A DNA stretch of 64,000 nt, from NCBI RefSeq assembly GCF_003172915.1, contig NZ_QGKU01000015.1, positions 1 through 64,000 on the forward strand, given 5' to 3'. This stretch comes from Meridianimarinicoccus roseus (GTDB lineage: Bacteria > Pseudomonadota > Alphaproteobacteria > Rhodobacterales > Rhodobacteraceae). Within the stretch, counting starts at the first letter, position 1; each line of letters opens with the position of its first letter. Below are positions 44,485 to 53,115 of the stretch, piece by piece. The notes under the pieces were generated by a model, which saw nothing but the letters and a program-made list of their open reading frames with translations, had not been told where the DNA came from and did no database searches. A program made the translations under genes and the position numbers.

Positions 44485-45651
44485 ATGGCCGATGTGAAAC
44501 TGCGCGCCGATCCGGCGGCAGACCTGCGACCGATGGACGAGGCGGCGCTTGCCGCGGCCGTGGCGCAGGCCGAAGGGCCGCTGCGGATAATCGGCGGCGG
44601 CACGCGCCCTGTGGGTCGGCCCGTGGCCGGGCAAGTCCTGTCCACCGCCGGGCTGTCGGGCATCCGGCTGTACGAGCCGGGGGCGCTGACGCTGGTGGCC
44701 GGTGCAGGGACACCGCTGGCCGAGGTCGAAGCCGCGCTCGCGGGTGAGCATCAGCGCCTGCCGTTCGAACCGATGGACCACCGCGCGCTTCTGGGAACGG
44801 ACGGCGCGCCGACCCTGGGCGGGATGGTGGCGGCCAATGCCTCCGGACCGGTGCGCATGTTGCGCGGGGCCTGCCGGGACAGCCTGATCGGGGTGCGCTT
44901 CGTGGACGGCACCGGGCGCGCGGTGTCCAATGGCGGTCGGGTGATGAAGAACGTTACGGGATACGATCTCGTGAAGCTGATGGCGGGCAGTTGGGGCACG
45001 CTCGGTGTGCTGACCGAGGTTTCGTTCAAGCTGCTGCCATGCCCCGAAACGGTCGCCGTGCTGCGGTGCGGTGGCCTTGACGACGCGGCCGCCATACGCG
45101 CGCTCACCGCCGCGCTTGCCACCCCGTTCGAGGTGACCGGAGCGGCGCATCTGCAACTGGGCGCGGATGGTGCGCCCGTGACCATGATCCGGATAGAAGG
45201 GTTCGAGCAGTCGGTGTCCTACCGTGCGGGGCAACTTCGCGCGGCGCTGGCCGAATTCGGTTCCTTTGAATTGGAAGCGGACCCCGCGCGCGCTGCTGCG
45301 GACTGGGCCGATCTGCGCGACGTGCGCGGCTTCGCGGGCGCGCCCGGCGATGTGTGGCATCTGTCCACCGTGCCGGGCGATGCGCCGGGGCTGGTGGCGC
45401 GGCTGCCGGGCGCCCGCGCGCAATACGACTGGGGCGGCGGCAGGGTCTGGCTGCTGGTGCCCGAGGGGGAAGACGTGCGCGCGAAGATCGGCCCTTTCAA
45501 GGGACATGCGACCCTGGTGCGGGCATCCGAGGCCACGCGCACGCGGATCCCCTCGTTCCCGCCCGAACCCGCTCCCGTCGCGCGGCTGAGCGCGGACCTG
45601 CGCCACCGCTTCGACCCGCGCGGCATCCTGAACCCCGGCCTGATGGACTGA
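44485..45651 (+). CDS. glcE: Glycolate oxidase subunit GlcE (FAD-binding)
   Basis: The 388-residue second flavoprotein subunit has a short PCMH domain: PLRIIGGGTRPVGRP, LVAGAGTPLAEVEAALAGE and LGGMVAANASGPVRMLRGACRDSLIGVRFVDG (key residues the GGG, AGAGT and AANASGP turns). It then has VMKNVTGYDLVKLMAGSWGTLG. The C-terminus RFDPRGILNPGLMD is typical. GAAGATCAGGGGG precedes the ATG. It lies 82 bases after glcD and 9 bases before glcF. Confidence 0.94.
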   Translation: MADVKLRADPAADLRPMDEAALAAAVAQAEGPLRIIGGGTRPVGRPVAGQVLSTAGLSGIRLYEPGALTLVAGAGTPLAEVEAALAGEHQRLPFEPMDHRALLGTDGAPTLGGMVAANASGPVRMLRGACRDSLIGVRFVDGTGRAVSNGGRVMKNVTGYDLVKLMAGSWGTLGVLTEVSFKLLPCPETVAVLRCGGLDDAAAIRALTAALATPFEVTGAAHLQLGADGAPVTMIRIEGFEQSVSYRAGQLRAALAEFGSFELEADPARAAADWADLRDVRGFAGAPGDVWHLSTVPGDAPGLVARLPGARAQYDWGGGRVWLLVPEGEDVRAKIGPFKGHATLVRASEATRTRIPSFPPEPAPVARLSADLRHRFDPRGILNPGLMD

Positions 45652-45660
45652 GACGCACCC

Positions 45661-46953
45661 ATGCAAACCAATTTCACCGCGGCCCAACTGGCCGATCCTG
45701 GCATCGCGCGGGCGAACGAGGTTCTGCGCGCCTGCGTGCATTGCGGCTTCTGCACGGCGACCTGCCCGACCTATCAGGTGTTGGGCGACGAGTTGGACAG
45801 CCCGCGCGGGCGCATCTACCTGATCAAGGAAATGCTGGAAAGCGGCAGGCCCGCCGACGCGAAGACGGTCAAGCATATCGACCGCTGCCTGTCCTGCCTC
45901 GCCTGCATGACGACATGCCCTTCGGGCGTACACTACATGCACCTTGTGGATGAGGCCCGCGCCTATATCGAAAAGACCTATACGCGGCCTTGGCACGACC
46001 GCGCGCTGCGCTGGGTGCTGGCGCGCGTCCTGCCCTACCCGATGCGGTTCCGCGTGGCGCTGCTGGGTGCCAAGATCGCGCGTCCGTTCCGGGGGCTGCT
46101 GCCGGATCCGCGTCTGCGGGCGATGTTGGACATGGCCCCCAAGCACGTGCCGCCGGTCAGCCGCAACGACGACCCGCAGACCTTCCCGGCGCAGGGGCGG
46201 CGCGTCGCGCGGGTCGCGCTGATGACCGGCTGTGCGCAACGCGCCCTGAACACCGAAATCAACGATGCCACGATCCGGGTGCTGACCCGCGCCGGAGTGG
46301 AAGTCGTGATCGTGCGCGGCATGGGCTGCTGTGGCGCTCTGGTGCATCACATGGGCAAGGAGCACGACAGCCACGCGGCCGCCAAACGCAACATCCGCGC
46401 CTGGATGGCTGAAGCCCGGACCGGCGGGCTGGATGCGATCATCATCAACACCTCGGGCTGCGGCACGACGGTGAAGGATTACGGCCACATGCTGCGCAAC
46501 GATAAGTTGGCCGACGATGCCGCAACAGTGTCCGCGTTGGCCCGCGACGTGACCGAGTTCCTCGCCACGCTTGAACTTTCGGGCATGTCGGCCCCGGCAC
46601 CGCTGAAGGTCGGATACCATGCCGCCTGTTCGCTGCAGCATGGGCAGAAAATCAAGACTGCGCCAAAGGACCTGCTGAAACGCGCGGGTTTCACCGTTGT
46701 CGAACCCAAGGATCCGCATCTGTGCTGTGGATCGGCCGGAACCTACAACCTGCTACAGCCCGAGATCAGCGGCAAGTTGCGCGAGCGCAAGGTTGCGACG
46801 CTTGAGGCCACGGCGCCGGACGTGATCGCGGCCGGCAATATCGGCTGCATGATGCAGATCGGATCGGGCACCGAAGTGCCCGTTATTCACACCGTTCAGC
46901 TTATCGATTGGGCGACCGGCGGTCCGCGCCCGGAAGGTGTTAAGGTAAACTGA
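45661..46953 (+). CDS. glcF: Glycolate oxidase iron-sulfur subunit GlcF
   Basis: The 430-residue electron-transfer subunit has two 4Fe-4S ferredoxin motifs, CVHCGFCTATCPTY and CLSCLACMTTCPSGVHY, followed by two CCG domains: GCAQRALNTEIN with GMGCCGALVHHMG, and YHAACSLQHGQ with HLCCGSAGTYNLL. It passes electrons from GlcDE to the membrane quinone pool. It is complete, of usual length, and ends the glc operon; no glcC or glcG is adjacent. Confidence 0.95.
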   Translation: MQTNFTAAQLADPGIARANEVLRACVHCGFCTATCPTYQVLGDELDSPRGRIYLIKEMLESGRPADAKTVKHIDRCLSCLACMTTCPSGVHYMHLVDEARAYIEKTYTRPWHDRALRWVLARVLPYPMRFRVALLGAKIARPFRGLLPDPRLRAMLDMAPKHVPPVSRNDDPQTFPAQGRRVARVALMTGCAQRALNTEINDATIRVLTRAGVEVVIVRGMGCCGALVHHMGKEHDSHAAAKRNIRAWMAEARTGGLDAIIINTSGCGTTVKDYGHMLRNDKLADDAATVSALARDVTEFLATLELSGMSAPAPLKVGYHAACSLQHGQKIKTAPKDLLKRAGFTVVEPKDPHLCCGSAGTYNLLQPEISGKLRERKVATLEATAPDVIAAGNIGCMMQIGSGTEVPVIHTVQLIDWATGGPRPEGVKVN

Positions 46954-46999
46954 ACAGGGGCCGAGGACAGCCGCCTTTTACTGTGCCATAACTTACGGG

Positions 47000-47803
47000 A
47001 TGAGACCCGGAATCGCCTTTTTGCGCGCCCGCATTGCCGGGCTTGTCATGGCACTGCTGTGCGCGGGTCTGCCTGCTTTTGCGACGCCGCGCGCCATGGC
47101 GAGCGCCGATGAGCAGGCCGAATGGACAGCGGTGGGGCGGCTGAATATCACGGGGCAGGGTTTCTGCACCGGAACGCTTGTCGCGCCGGACCTGGTGCTG
47201 ACCGCAGCCCATTGCCTGATGGACCGCCGCACGGGGCGCACCGTTTCCGCCGACAAGGTGCATTTCCTGCCGGGGTTCCGGATCGGCACCTATGCTGCGC
47301 ACGGGCGCGGGGCCCGGCTGGTGGTCATGCCGGGCTACGTGCCGGGGCGCAAGCTGGTGGCGCGCGACGTGGGCCTTGTGCAGTTGTCCCGCCCTATGCC
47401 GTCCGAGATCGCGCCGATCCCGCTGGTTCGGGGCGGGATCGATCCCGCAGCGCATTTCTCGTTGCTGTCTTACGGGCTGGACCGGGCTCAGATCCTTTCG
47501 GCACAGCATGGATGCCGTCTGGACAAACGGCAGGGATCTGTGGTGCTGACCACCTGCGAAGGCATTCCCGGCGTGTCGGGCGCACCGCTGCTGCAGCGGA
47601 TCGGCGGGCAGTGGGTCGCGGTCGCCGTCGCTTCGTCGATCGTGGCGGAACGGCGCGTGCCGCTGCCCGTGGGTGCGGTCCTCGCGGTGGAAGCGCCGGT
47701 TCACGAGATCGGGCGCCTCGCGCGCAGCATGGGCGGCGAAGCACTGCCCGTGGAAGCGGCGCTGCCGGTCATGGCGATCGGAGGTCGCCCCGCCGCCCCT
47801 TGA
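47000..47803 (+). CDS. Exported trypsin-like serine protease
   Basis: The 267-residue product has a signal peptide (IAGLVMALLCAGLPAFA), then an S1/V8-like protease domain. The triad is visible: His71 in VLTAAHC, Asp123 in ARDVGLVQL and Ser193 in GVSGAP. The usual GDSG is GVSG, as in several bacterial V8-like proteases. Cys pairs CTGTL/AAHC and GCRL/TTCEG fit the conserved disulfides. It is probably periplasmic or secreted. It follows glcF by 46 bases, but is functionally unrelated as far as can be seen. Confidence 0.88.
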   Translation: MRPGIAFLRARIAGLVMALLCAGLPAFATPRAMASADEQAEWTAVGRLNITGQGFCTGTLVAPDLVLTAAHCLMDRRTGRTVSADKVHFLPGFRIGTYAAHGRGARLVVMPGYVPGRKLVARDVGLVQLSRPMPSEIAPIPLVRGGIDPAAHFSLLSYGLDRAQILSAQHGCRLDKRQGSVVLTTCEGIPGVSGAPLLQRIGGQWVAVAVASSIVAERRVPLPVGAVLAVEAPVHEIGRLARSMGGEALPVEAALPVMAIGGRPAAP

Positions 47804-47920
47804 TTCCCGGCGTGCATTTCCCACATGCCTCCTACCGGGTCGCCTGACGGGGCCCGGCTTTTCCCAGGCGGCTGTCCAGTCCGGAAGCCGCGTCTGTTAT
47901 CGCTCAATGGAGGATGACCC

Positions 47921-48391
47921 ATGCGTAATTTCGATCTTGCCCCGCTCTATCGTGCCACGGTCGGGTTCGACCAGGTTGCCGACCTTATGGACCGCGTTCT
48001 GGCCTCGGACGTGCAGACCCCCAGCTATCCCCCCTATAACATCGAGAAGACGGCTGATGACGGCTGGCGGATATCGATTGCCGTCGCCGGCTTCGGTGAG
48101 GACGAACTGACCGTCGAGGTTCGGGAACACGCCTTGATCGTGACCGGCCGCAAGGCGCCCGAAACCGGGCAGCGCGTCTACCTGCACCGCGGCATCGCCA
48201 CGCGCGCTTTCGAGCGCCGCTTCCACCTCGCTGACCACGTGCGCGTCACCGCCGCAAGCCACGCGGACGGGATGCTGCACATTGACCTCGTGCGCGAGGT
48301 GCCCGAAGCCCTGAAGCCGCGCCGCATCGCGATCAGCGGCGGCACTGGCAACACGGTAGACGTGGACACCAGCGAAACCCGTACCGTCTGA
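47921..48391 (+). CDS. Small heat shock protein (Hsp20/IbpA)
   Basis: The 156-residue alpha-crystallin chaperone begins MRNFDLAPLYRATVGFDQVADLMDRV, as in class-A rhizobial and rhodobacterial IbpA. It has PPYNIEKTADDGWRISIAVAGF, LIVTGRK and the crystallin motif GIATRAFERRFHLADHV, while the C-terminus carries RRIAI, the I-x-I/V anchor. GGAGGATG precedes the ATG. In 47804-47920 no clear ROSE element or sigma-32 promoter could be assigned. A strong terminator follows. Confidence 0.93.
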   Translation: MRNFDLAPLYRATVGFDQVADLMDRVLASDVQTPSYPPYNIEKTADDGWRISIAVAGFGEDELTVEVREHALIVTGRKAPETGQRVYLHRGIATRAFERRFHLADHVRVTAASHADGMLHIDLVREVPEALKPRRIAISGGTGNTVDVDTSETRTV

Positions 48392-48418
48392 CGCGGCCGT
48401 CAGACAGGCACGACATTG

Positions 48419-48446
48419 ACCCGCGCAGGCGACTGCGCGGGTTTTT
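48419..48446 (+). terminator. Rho-independent terminator of the hsp20 gene
   Basis: ACCCGCGCA (48419-48427) pairs with TGCGCGGGT (48434-48442), followed by TTTT. The hairpin lies 27 bases after the stop. Confidence 0.88.
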
Positions 48447-48528
48447 GCGTGCGCGGTACGCCCATTGGTTGCAGGAGCGCTGGCAAGCTTTCATAGCGGT
48501 ATCACCCTGATCGAGGACGGAGACCGCC

Positions 48529-49917
48529 ATGCTAGGCATCGTCATTTCGCTATTTCTTCTGATGTATCTCGCCTACCGCGGGGTCAGCGTGCTGATCCTC
48601 GCGCCGGTGCTGTCGCTTCTGGCAGCGGCGCTGTCGGGCGGCGCCCCGTTGCTGGCCACCTATACCCAGATCTTCATGGAGGCCCTTGGCGGCTACGTCA
48701 TCAAGTTTTTCCCGCTGTTCCTGCTGGGCGCGATCTTCGGCAAGCTGATGGAGGTGTCGGGCAGCGCCCGTATCATCGCTGAATGGATCGTTTCGCGAGT
48801 CGGGCAGGGGCAGGCCGCGCTGGCGGTCGTGTTGGCCTGCGCCGTACTGACCTATGGTGGCGTTTCGTTGTTCGTGGTGGCCTTCGCGGTGTATCCCATC
48901 GCGGCGTCGCTGTTTGCGCGGGCGGGCAACCCCAAGCGGTTCATCCCGGCGGCCATTGCGCTCGGATCGTTCACCTTCACCATGACGGCGCTGCCCGGCA
49001 CGCCCGCGATCCAGAACGCCATTCCCGCGCCCTTTTTCGGGACCGATGCCTTTGCCGCGCCGCTTCTGGGCCTTGTTGCGGCAGCGATCATGTTCACAGG
49101 CGGCACGGCCTGGCTGAACCTGCGGATCCGCCGGGCGATGGCCGCCGGTGATGGCTATGGAGAGGACGACGACTACGCCCACGCCCCTGACCTGCCTGCG
49201 GCGATGCCGCCCACAGCCGTGTTGCTGGCCTTCCTGCCGATCGTCGTTGTCATCGGACTTAACTTCGCGCTTTCGCGTTTCGTGCTTCCCGCGCTCGACA
49301 CCTCGTATCTTGCGACGGCCGAATACGGCGAGGTCACCCTGGACGACGTGCGGGGCATCTGGTCCATCATTGCGGCGCTGTTCGCGGCCAATGTCGTGCT
49401 GGTGGCGGTCAACTGGCGCGCCTTCGATGGCAAGCTGAACCGAACGCTGACCGATGGCGTCACCGGGTCGTTCCTGCCGATCTTCAACACCGCGTCCGAA
49501 GTCGGATACGGCACGGTGATCGCCAGCCTTGCCGCCTTCGCCACGATCCGTGATGCGGTCACCGGCATCATGCCGGACACGCCGCTGGTGTCGCTGGCCA
49601 TTGCCGTGAACGTGCTGGCGGGGATCACCGGATCGGCCTCGGGCGGGTTGTCGATCGCGCTGGAATCTCTGGGCAGCACCTATGTCACGCTGGCCGAGCA
49701 GGCCGATCTGAACCCTGAACTGCTGCACCGGGTCGCCGCCATCGCATCGGGCGGGTTCGACTGCCTGCCGCATAACGGCGCGGTCATCACGCTGCTGGCG
49801 ATCACCGGGCTGACGCACCGCAAGAGCTATCCCGACCTGTTCGTCGTCGCGGTGCTGATCCCGGTCGTGGCGCTGATCTCGGTGATCGTGCTGGGCAGCC
49901 TGTTCGGCGCGGTATGA
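48529..49917 (+). CDS. GntP family permease
   Basis: The 462-residue transporter has about twelve helices and the family segments GGYVIKFFPLFLLGAIFGKLMEVSGSA, VLACAVLTYGGVSLFVVAFAVYPIA, ALPGTPAIQNAIP and ITGSASGGLSIALESL. GntP proteins carry gluconate and other hydroxy acids; this branch resembles those for short hydroxy acids such as hydroxybutyrate, but the substrate is not determinable. There is a polar 40-residue loop near residues 205-230 (YGEDDDYAHAPDLP). It is monocistronic and convergent with the phytase-like gene. Confidence 0.9.
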   Translation: MLGIVISLFLLMYLAYRGVSVLILAPVLSLLAAALSGGAPLLATYTQIFMEALGGYVIKFFPLFLLGAIFGKLMEVSGSARIIAEWIVSRVGQGQAALAVVLACAVLTYGGVSLFVVAFAVYPIAASLFARAGNPKRFIPAAIALGSFTFTMTALPGTPAIQNAIPAPFFGTDAFAAPLLGLVAAAIMFTGGTAWLNLRIRRAMAAGDGYGEDDDYAHAPDLPAAMPPTAVLLAFLPIVVVIGLNFALSRFVLPALDTSYLATAEYGEVTLDDVRGIWSIIAALFAANVVLVAVNWRAFDGKLNRTLTDGVTGSFLPIFNTASEVGYGTVIASLAAFATIRDAVTGIMPDTPLVSLAIAVNVLAGITGSASGGLSIALESLGSTYVTLAEQADLNPELLHRVAAIASGGFDCLPHNGAVITLLAITGLTHRKSYPDLFVVAVLIPVVALISVIVLGSLFGAV

Positions 49918-49923
49918 TTTCAT

Positions 49924-49957
49924 GAAAAAGCCCCCGCCGGTGGTACCCGGCGGGGGC
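49924..49957 (-). terminator. Stem-loop terminator between gntP-like and phytase-like genes
   Basis: GCCCCCGCCGG (49930-49940) pairs with CCGGCGGGGGC (49947-49957). The A-run at 49924-49929 becomes a T-run on the minus strand, so it mainly serves the minus-strand phytase-like gene. Confidence 0.85.
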
Positions 49958-49986
49958 CATTCACTGGCTGGTGCGCGATGCGCGGG

Positions 49987-52152
49987 TCAGCCGTCGACGC
50001 TGCCGATGCTGAAGAACATCGTTTCGCCGGAATGGTCGTCCACGCCGTCATTGTCGGTGGAGATCCATGCGGTACCATCGGGCATGATGGCAAGGCCTTC
50101 GACCTTGTCGAGCACGTACCCCCCGGTCGAGGTCAGATCGCCCAGCAGGTCACGGACTTCTTCCTTTTCGACCACGGGCAGGGTGCCGCCAAGGTCTGCA
50201 GGCTGCATCTGGTCGGCGGCGACGCGATAGACCTTCTTGGTGACAGCCGCGGTGCCGTGCTGGTTGTCGCGTTCCACGATGTAGAAGAACCCGTCGTGAT
50301 AGGTGATCTCGGACAGGCCGACCCAGCCGGTCGCCGGTTCCGCCTTGGGGTAATGAACCGCGCCCCATTCGCCGCTCTCGATGTTGTAGGAGACGAGCTT
50401 TACGTGGTTCTTGGGATCGTCCCCCCATTCGCGCTGCACGGCCATCCACAGCGTGCCATCGACCAGCGTGACGCCTTCGAAGCCGAAGCGGCGTTCGACG
50501 GCCATCAGTTCGGCGGGCAGGCCGATCTCGTCCTCGATGCTGCCATCCGGGCCGATATGGTAAAGCGCGTGCGGAACCACGCGGTCGGTGCGCCCTTCCG
50601 AGGCGACCCAAAACCCGCCTTCGCCGTCCAGCGCGATGCCCTCCATGTCCAACTTTTGCGCCGGGGCCCCTTCGCGGGTGACCGGGATCGCGTTGACGAT
50701 GCGCGCCGGGGTGTGTGCCGGATCGATCACGAAGATCGTCGGCTGCATCCCGTAGAAGCTGTCGTTGACGGCGTAGATCATGCCGTCCGCGCCTGCAACC
50801 ATGCCGGAATTCGCGCCCCAGCCGGTCAGCGTGTCCATGCCTTCGCTTGTCAGGTGCGGATAGGCGGCGGGTGCATCCTGGTATTCGAAGATCATGACAT
50901 GCGCACGCGCTGCACCGTCCTCGATGCCGTCGAATTCATTCGCGGTGGCCAGCAGGTTGCGCTGCGGGATCGCGATGGCGCCTTCCGGCGAGATCCCCGA
51001 CGGCAGAAGCTGGTGCAGGCGCGGCGCGGCCGGGTCGGTCACGTCGTAGACGCCGATCACGGACGCACGTTCGGCCAGCAGGAACACGAAGGGCGTCCCG
51101 CCGAATGTGGCCGCTTCCATGCCTTCGGGCTCCACGCCCTTGTTGCCGGAGCGTTCTTCCGGATAGTGGCCGATCTGGATCACGGCATGTTCGAAGTCGG
51201 TGCCGCTTTCGTAGACGACGCTGCCGTCCTGCGAGAAGATGGTCCAGCCGCGCGACCCGCCTTTCCAGTCGCCTTCGTTGGCGATGGCGAAATGCGTGTC
51301 ATCGATCCACTGCAGCCCGTCGGGTTCGCGCAGCACGCCCTCTGCGCTTTCGTCGAAGATCAGCGCGCCTTCCTCCTGCGTGTCGATCCCGTCAAGATCG
51401 ACCGATCCTGCCGAAAAATGCGACAGCACGGTGCCATCCGAAGACAGAACGACGATGTGGTTGTTTTCCTGCAGCGTGACCGCGATCTCGCCTTCGGCGT
51501 TCACGTCCACGAATTCGGGTTCCGGGTCTTCCGGCGCGGTGTCGGCAAGGCCGGTCACATCGGCGCGGATGATGCCGTCGCAGTCCATCGCGCCATCGGT
51601 CAGCGGGATGATTGCGACGAAACCGGCCGGCATCTGTGGCAGGCCGCCATCGCCGAGATCCTCGTCACGCTCGTTTTCGATCGCGACGGTGATGAAGCTG
51701 CCGTCGGGCGCGATCGCAGTGCTGTCGGGCTGGCCGCCCAGGTCGCAGGAGGCCACTTCGCTGCGCGACGCGATGTCGATGGCGGCAAGGCGCCCGGACG
51801 GCGCGGTATAGCTTTCCGACGTGTTGACGCCAACGAAGGCGGTCGTGTTGCCCAGAACGGACACGGCGGTCGGTTCACCGGACACGTCCACGTTGCCCAT
51901 TGGCTGCGGGTCGGCGGGATCGGTGATGTCGATCATTCCGATCACGCCCAGCGGGCTGTCGGAATAGACCAGCGTCATGCCGTCGGCGGTGGCCGAGATG
52001 ATCTCGGGCGAGGTCGTGCGCGACGTGTCCTCGCCCTCGGCCATGTTCTGCACGACGGGGAAGGATGCGATGCGGTTGAAGTGCATCTCCTGCGCGGCGG
52101 CTGCACCGGCGGTGAGCGCGAGCACGGAGGTGAAACAGGCAAGGCGGTTCAT
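49987..52152 (-). CDS. Exported esterase-like / phytase-like beta-propeller protein
   Basis: The 721-residue protein has a signal peptide (MNRLACFTSVLALTAGAAAA) and a mature region of two beta-propeller-like parts. Residues about 25-420 form a YVTN/choice-of-anchor-like propeller (SPEIISATADGMTLVYSDSPLGVIGMID), and residues about 440-721 match the esterase-like phytase family (ANSGMVAGADGMIYAVNDS, KLDMEGIALDGEGGFWVASEG, VEGLAIMPDGTAWISTDND). The latter have Asp/Glu loops suited to Ca2+. It may be a periplasmic phosphatase. CAGGAG precedes the ATG. It is highly acidic, as expected for a marine secreted protein. Confidence 0.88.
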   Translation of the reverse strand: MNRLACFTSVLALTAGAAAAQEMHFNRIASFPVVQNMAEGEDTSRTTSPEIISATADGMTLVYSDSPLGVIGMIDITDPADPQPMGNVDVSGEPTAVSVLGNTTAFVGVNTSESYTAPSGRLAAIDIASRSEVASCDLGGQPDSTAIAPDGSFITVAIENERDEDLGDGGLPQMPAGFVAIIPLTDGAMDCDGIIRADVTGLADTAPEDPEPEFVDVNAEGEIAVTLQENNHIVVLSSDGTVLSHFSAGSVDLDGIDTQEEGALIFDESAEGVLREPDGLQWIDDTHFAIANEGDWKGGSRGWTIFSQDGSVVYESGTDFEHAVIQIGHYPEERSGNKGVEPEGMEAATFGGTPFVFLLAERASVIGVYDVTDPAAPRLHQLLPSGISPEGAIAIPQRNLLATANEFDGIEDGAARAHVMIFEYQDAPAAYPHLTSEGMDTLTGWGANSGMVAGADGMIYAVNDSFYGMQPTIFVIDPAHTPARIVNAIPVTREGAPAQKLDMEGIALDGEGGFWVASEGRTDRVVPHALYHIGPDGSIEDEIGLPAELMAVERRFGFEGVTLVDGTLWMAVQREWGDDPKNHVKLVSYNIESGEWGAVHYPKAEPATGWVGLSEITYHDGFFYIVERDNQHGTAAVTKKVYRVAADQMQPADLGGTLPVVEKEEVRDLLGDLTSTGGYVLDKVEGLAIMPDGTAWISTDNDGVDDHSGETMFFSIGSVDG

Positions 52153-52312
52153 TCGAGGCTCCTGTTGAACAAGCGCCTGATAGCTGCGCGCGGCACAAGA
52201 CAAGCGTGCAACGATTTCGTGACGCTTTGATGAATTCGGGGTTGTTCGGGCGGGTTGCAGCGCGCGGCCTGTCGGCGCAGCATCGCGCGGCACGAACAGG
52301 GGAACCGACGCA

Positions 52313-53110
52313 ATGGAACTGGACGACGCCTACGACAACAGCGGCCATATCGCGGACGCCGCCGCCTATCCCGACGCCTGGGCCGAGGCGGCGGCGGACT
52401 GGCGCGGGGTGGAGTCGGCGGTGGGACGCGCGCGGCTGAACCTGCCCTATGGCAAAGCCGCGCGCGAGCGGTTCGACCTGTTCTATCCGGCCGGGAGGCC
52501 AGCCGGGCTCGCAGTCTTCGTGCATGGCGGCTACTGGCTGCGTTTCGGGCGCGAGGACTGGTCGCATTTCGCAGCCGGGTGTACCGCCGCTGGCTGGGCC
52601 TGCGCGCTGCCGTCCTATACGTTGGCGCCCGAGGCAAGTATTCCCGCGATCACGGCGCAGATCGGCCGAGCGGTGGCAGCGGCGGCGGCGCAGGTCGCAG
52701 GGCCGGTCGTGCTGGCGGGCCATTCGGCGGGCGGGCACCTGGTGGCGCGCATGGCAATGGCGGATGCGCCGCTCGATCAGGCGGTGGCGGAGCGGCTGCG
52801 CCGGGTCGTGCCGATCTCGCCCCTGTCGGACCTGCGCCCGCTGCTGCGCACTTCGATGAACGCGAAACTTGGGCTCGATCCTTCGGCTGCGGCGGCGGAA
52901 AGCCCGGTGCTGGGCCGCCCGCGCGCCGGGATCGTGGCGACGGTCTGGGTCGGCGGCGATGAACGGCCTGCCTTCCTCGACCAGGCGCGCTGGCTGGGCA
53001 CGGCCTGGGGTTGTCCGGTGCGCATCGCCGAAGGGCGCCACCACTTCGATGTGATCGATGCGCTGCGCATGCCCGGCAGCGCGCTACTGGGCGACCTGCT
53101 GGGGGGCTGA
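52313..53110 (+). CDS. Alpha/beta hydrolase, kynurenine formamidase-like
   Basis: The 265-residue hydrolase has the HGGYW oxyanion motif at 71-75 and the nucleophile Ser138 in GHSAGGH, with late Asp and His in the stretch WVGGDERPAFLDQARW and GRHHFDVIDAL. This layout is that of BNA7/arylformamidase-type esterases (HGGxW family). No other kynurenine-pathway genes are near, so the substrate is open. The ATG at 52313 is accepted because the N-terminal YDNSGHIADAAAYPDAWAEAA is typical. It converges with the P1 peptidase gene. Confidence 0.87.
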   Translation: MELDDAYDNSGHIADAAAYPDAWAEAAADWRGVESAVGRARLNLPYGKAARERFDLFYPAGRPAGLAVFVHGGYWLRFGREDWSHFAAGCTAAGWACALPSYTLAPEASIPAITAQIGRAVAAAAAQVAGPVVLAGHSAGGHLVARMAMADAPLDQAVAERLRRVVPISPLSDLRPLLRTSMNAKLGLDPSAAAAESPVLGRPRAGIVATVWVGGDERPAFLDQARWLGTAWGCPVRIAEGRHHFDVIDALRMPGSALLGDLLGG

Positions 53111-53115
53111 GTGAC

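Noticed and set aside
47804-47920. ROSE-type RNA thermometer or sigma-32 promoter before hsp20
   Set aside because: Only a five-base CCTCC could pair with the RBS, far away; no UUGCU-type element or heat-shock promoter match.
52153-52312. Pho box upstream of the phytase-like gene
   Set aside because: GCGTCAC and a poor second repeat are present, with wrong spacing and too many mismatches.
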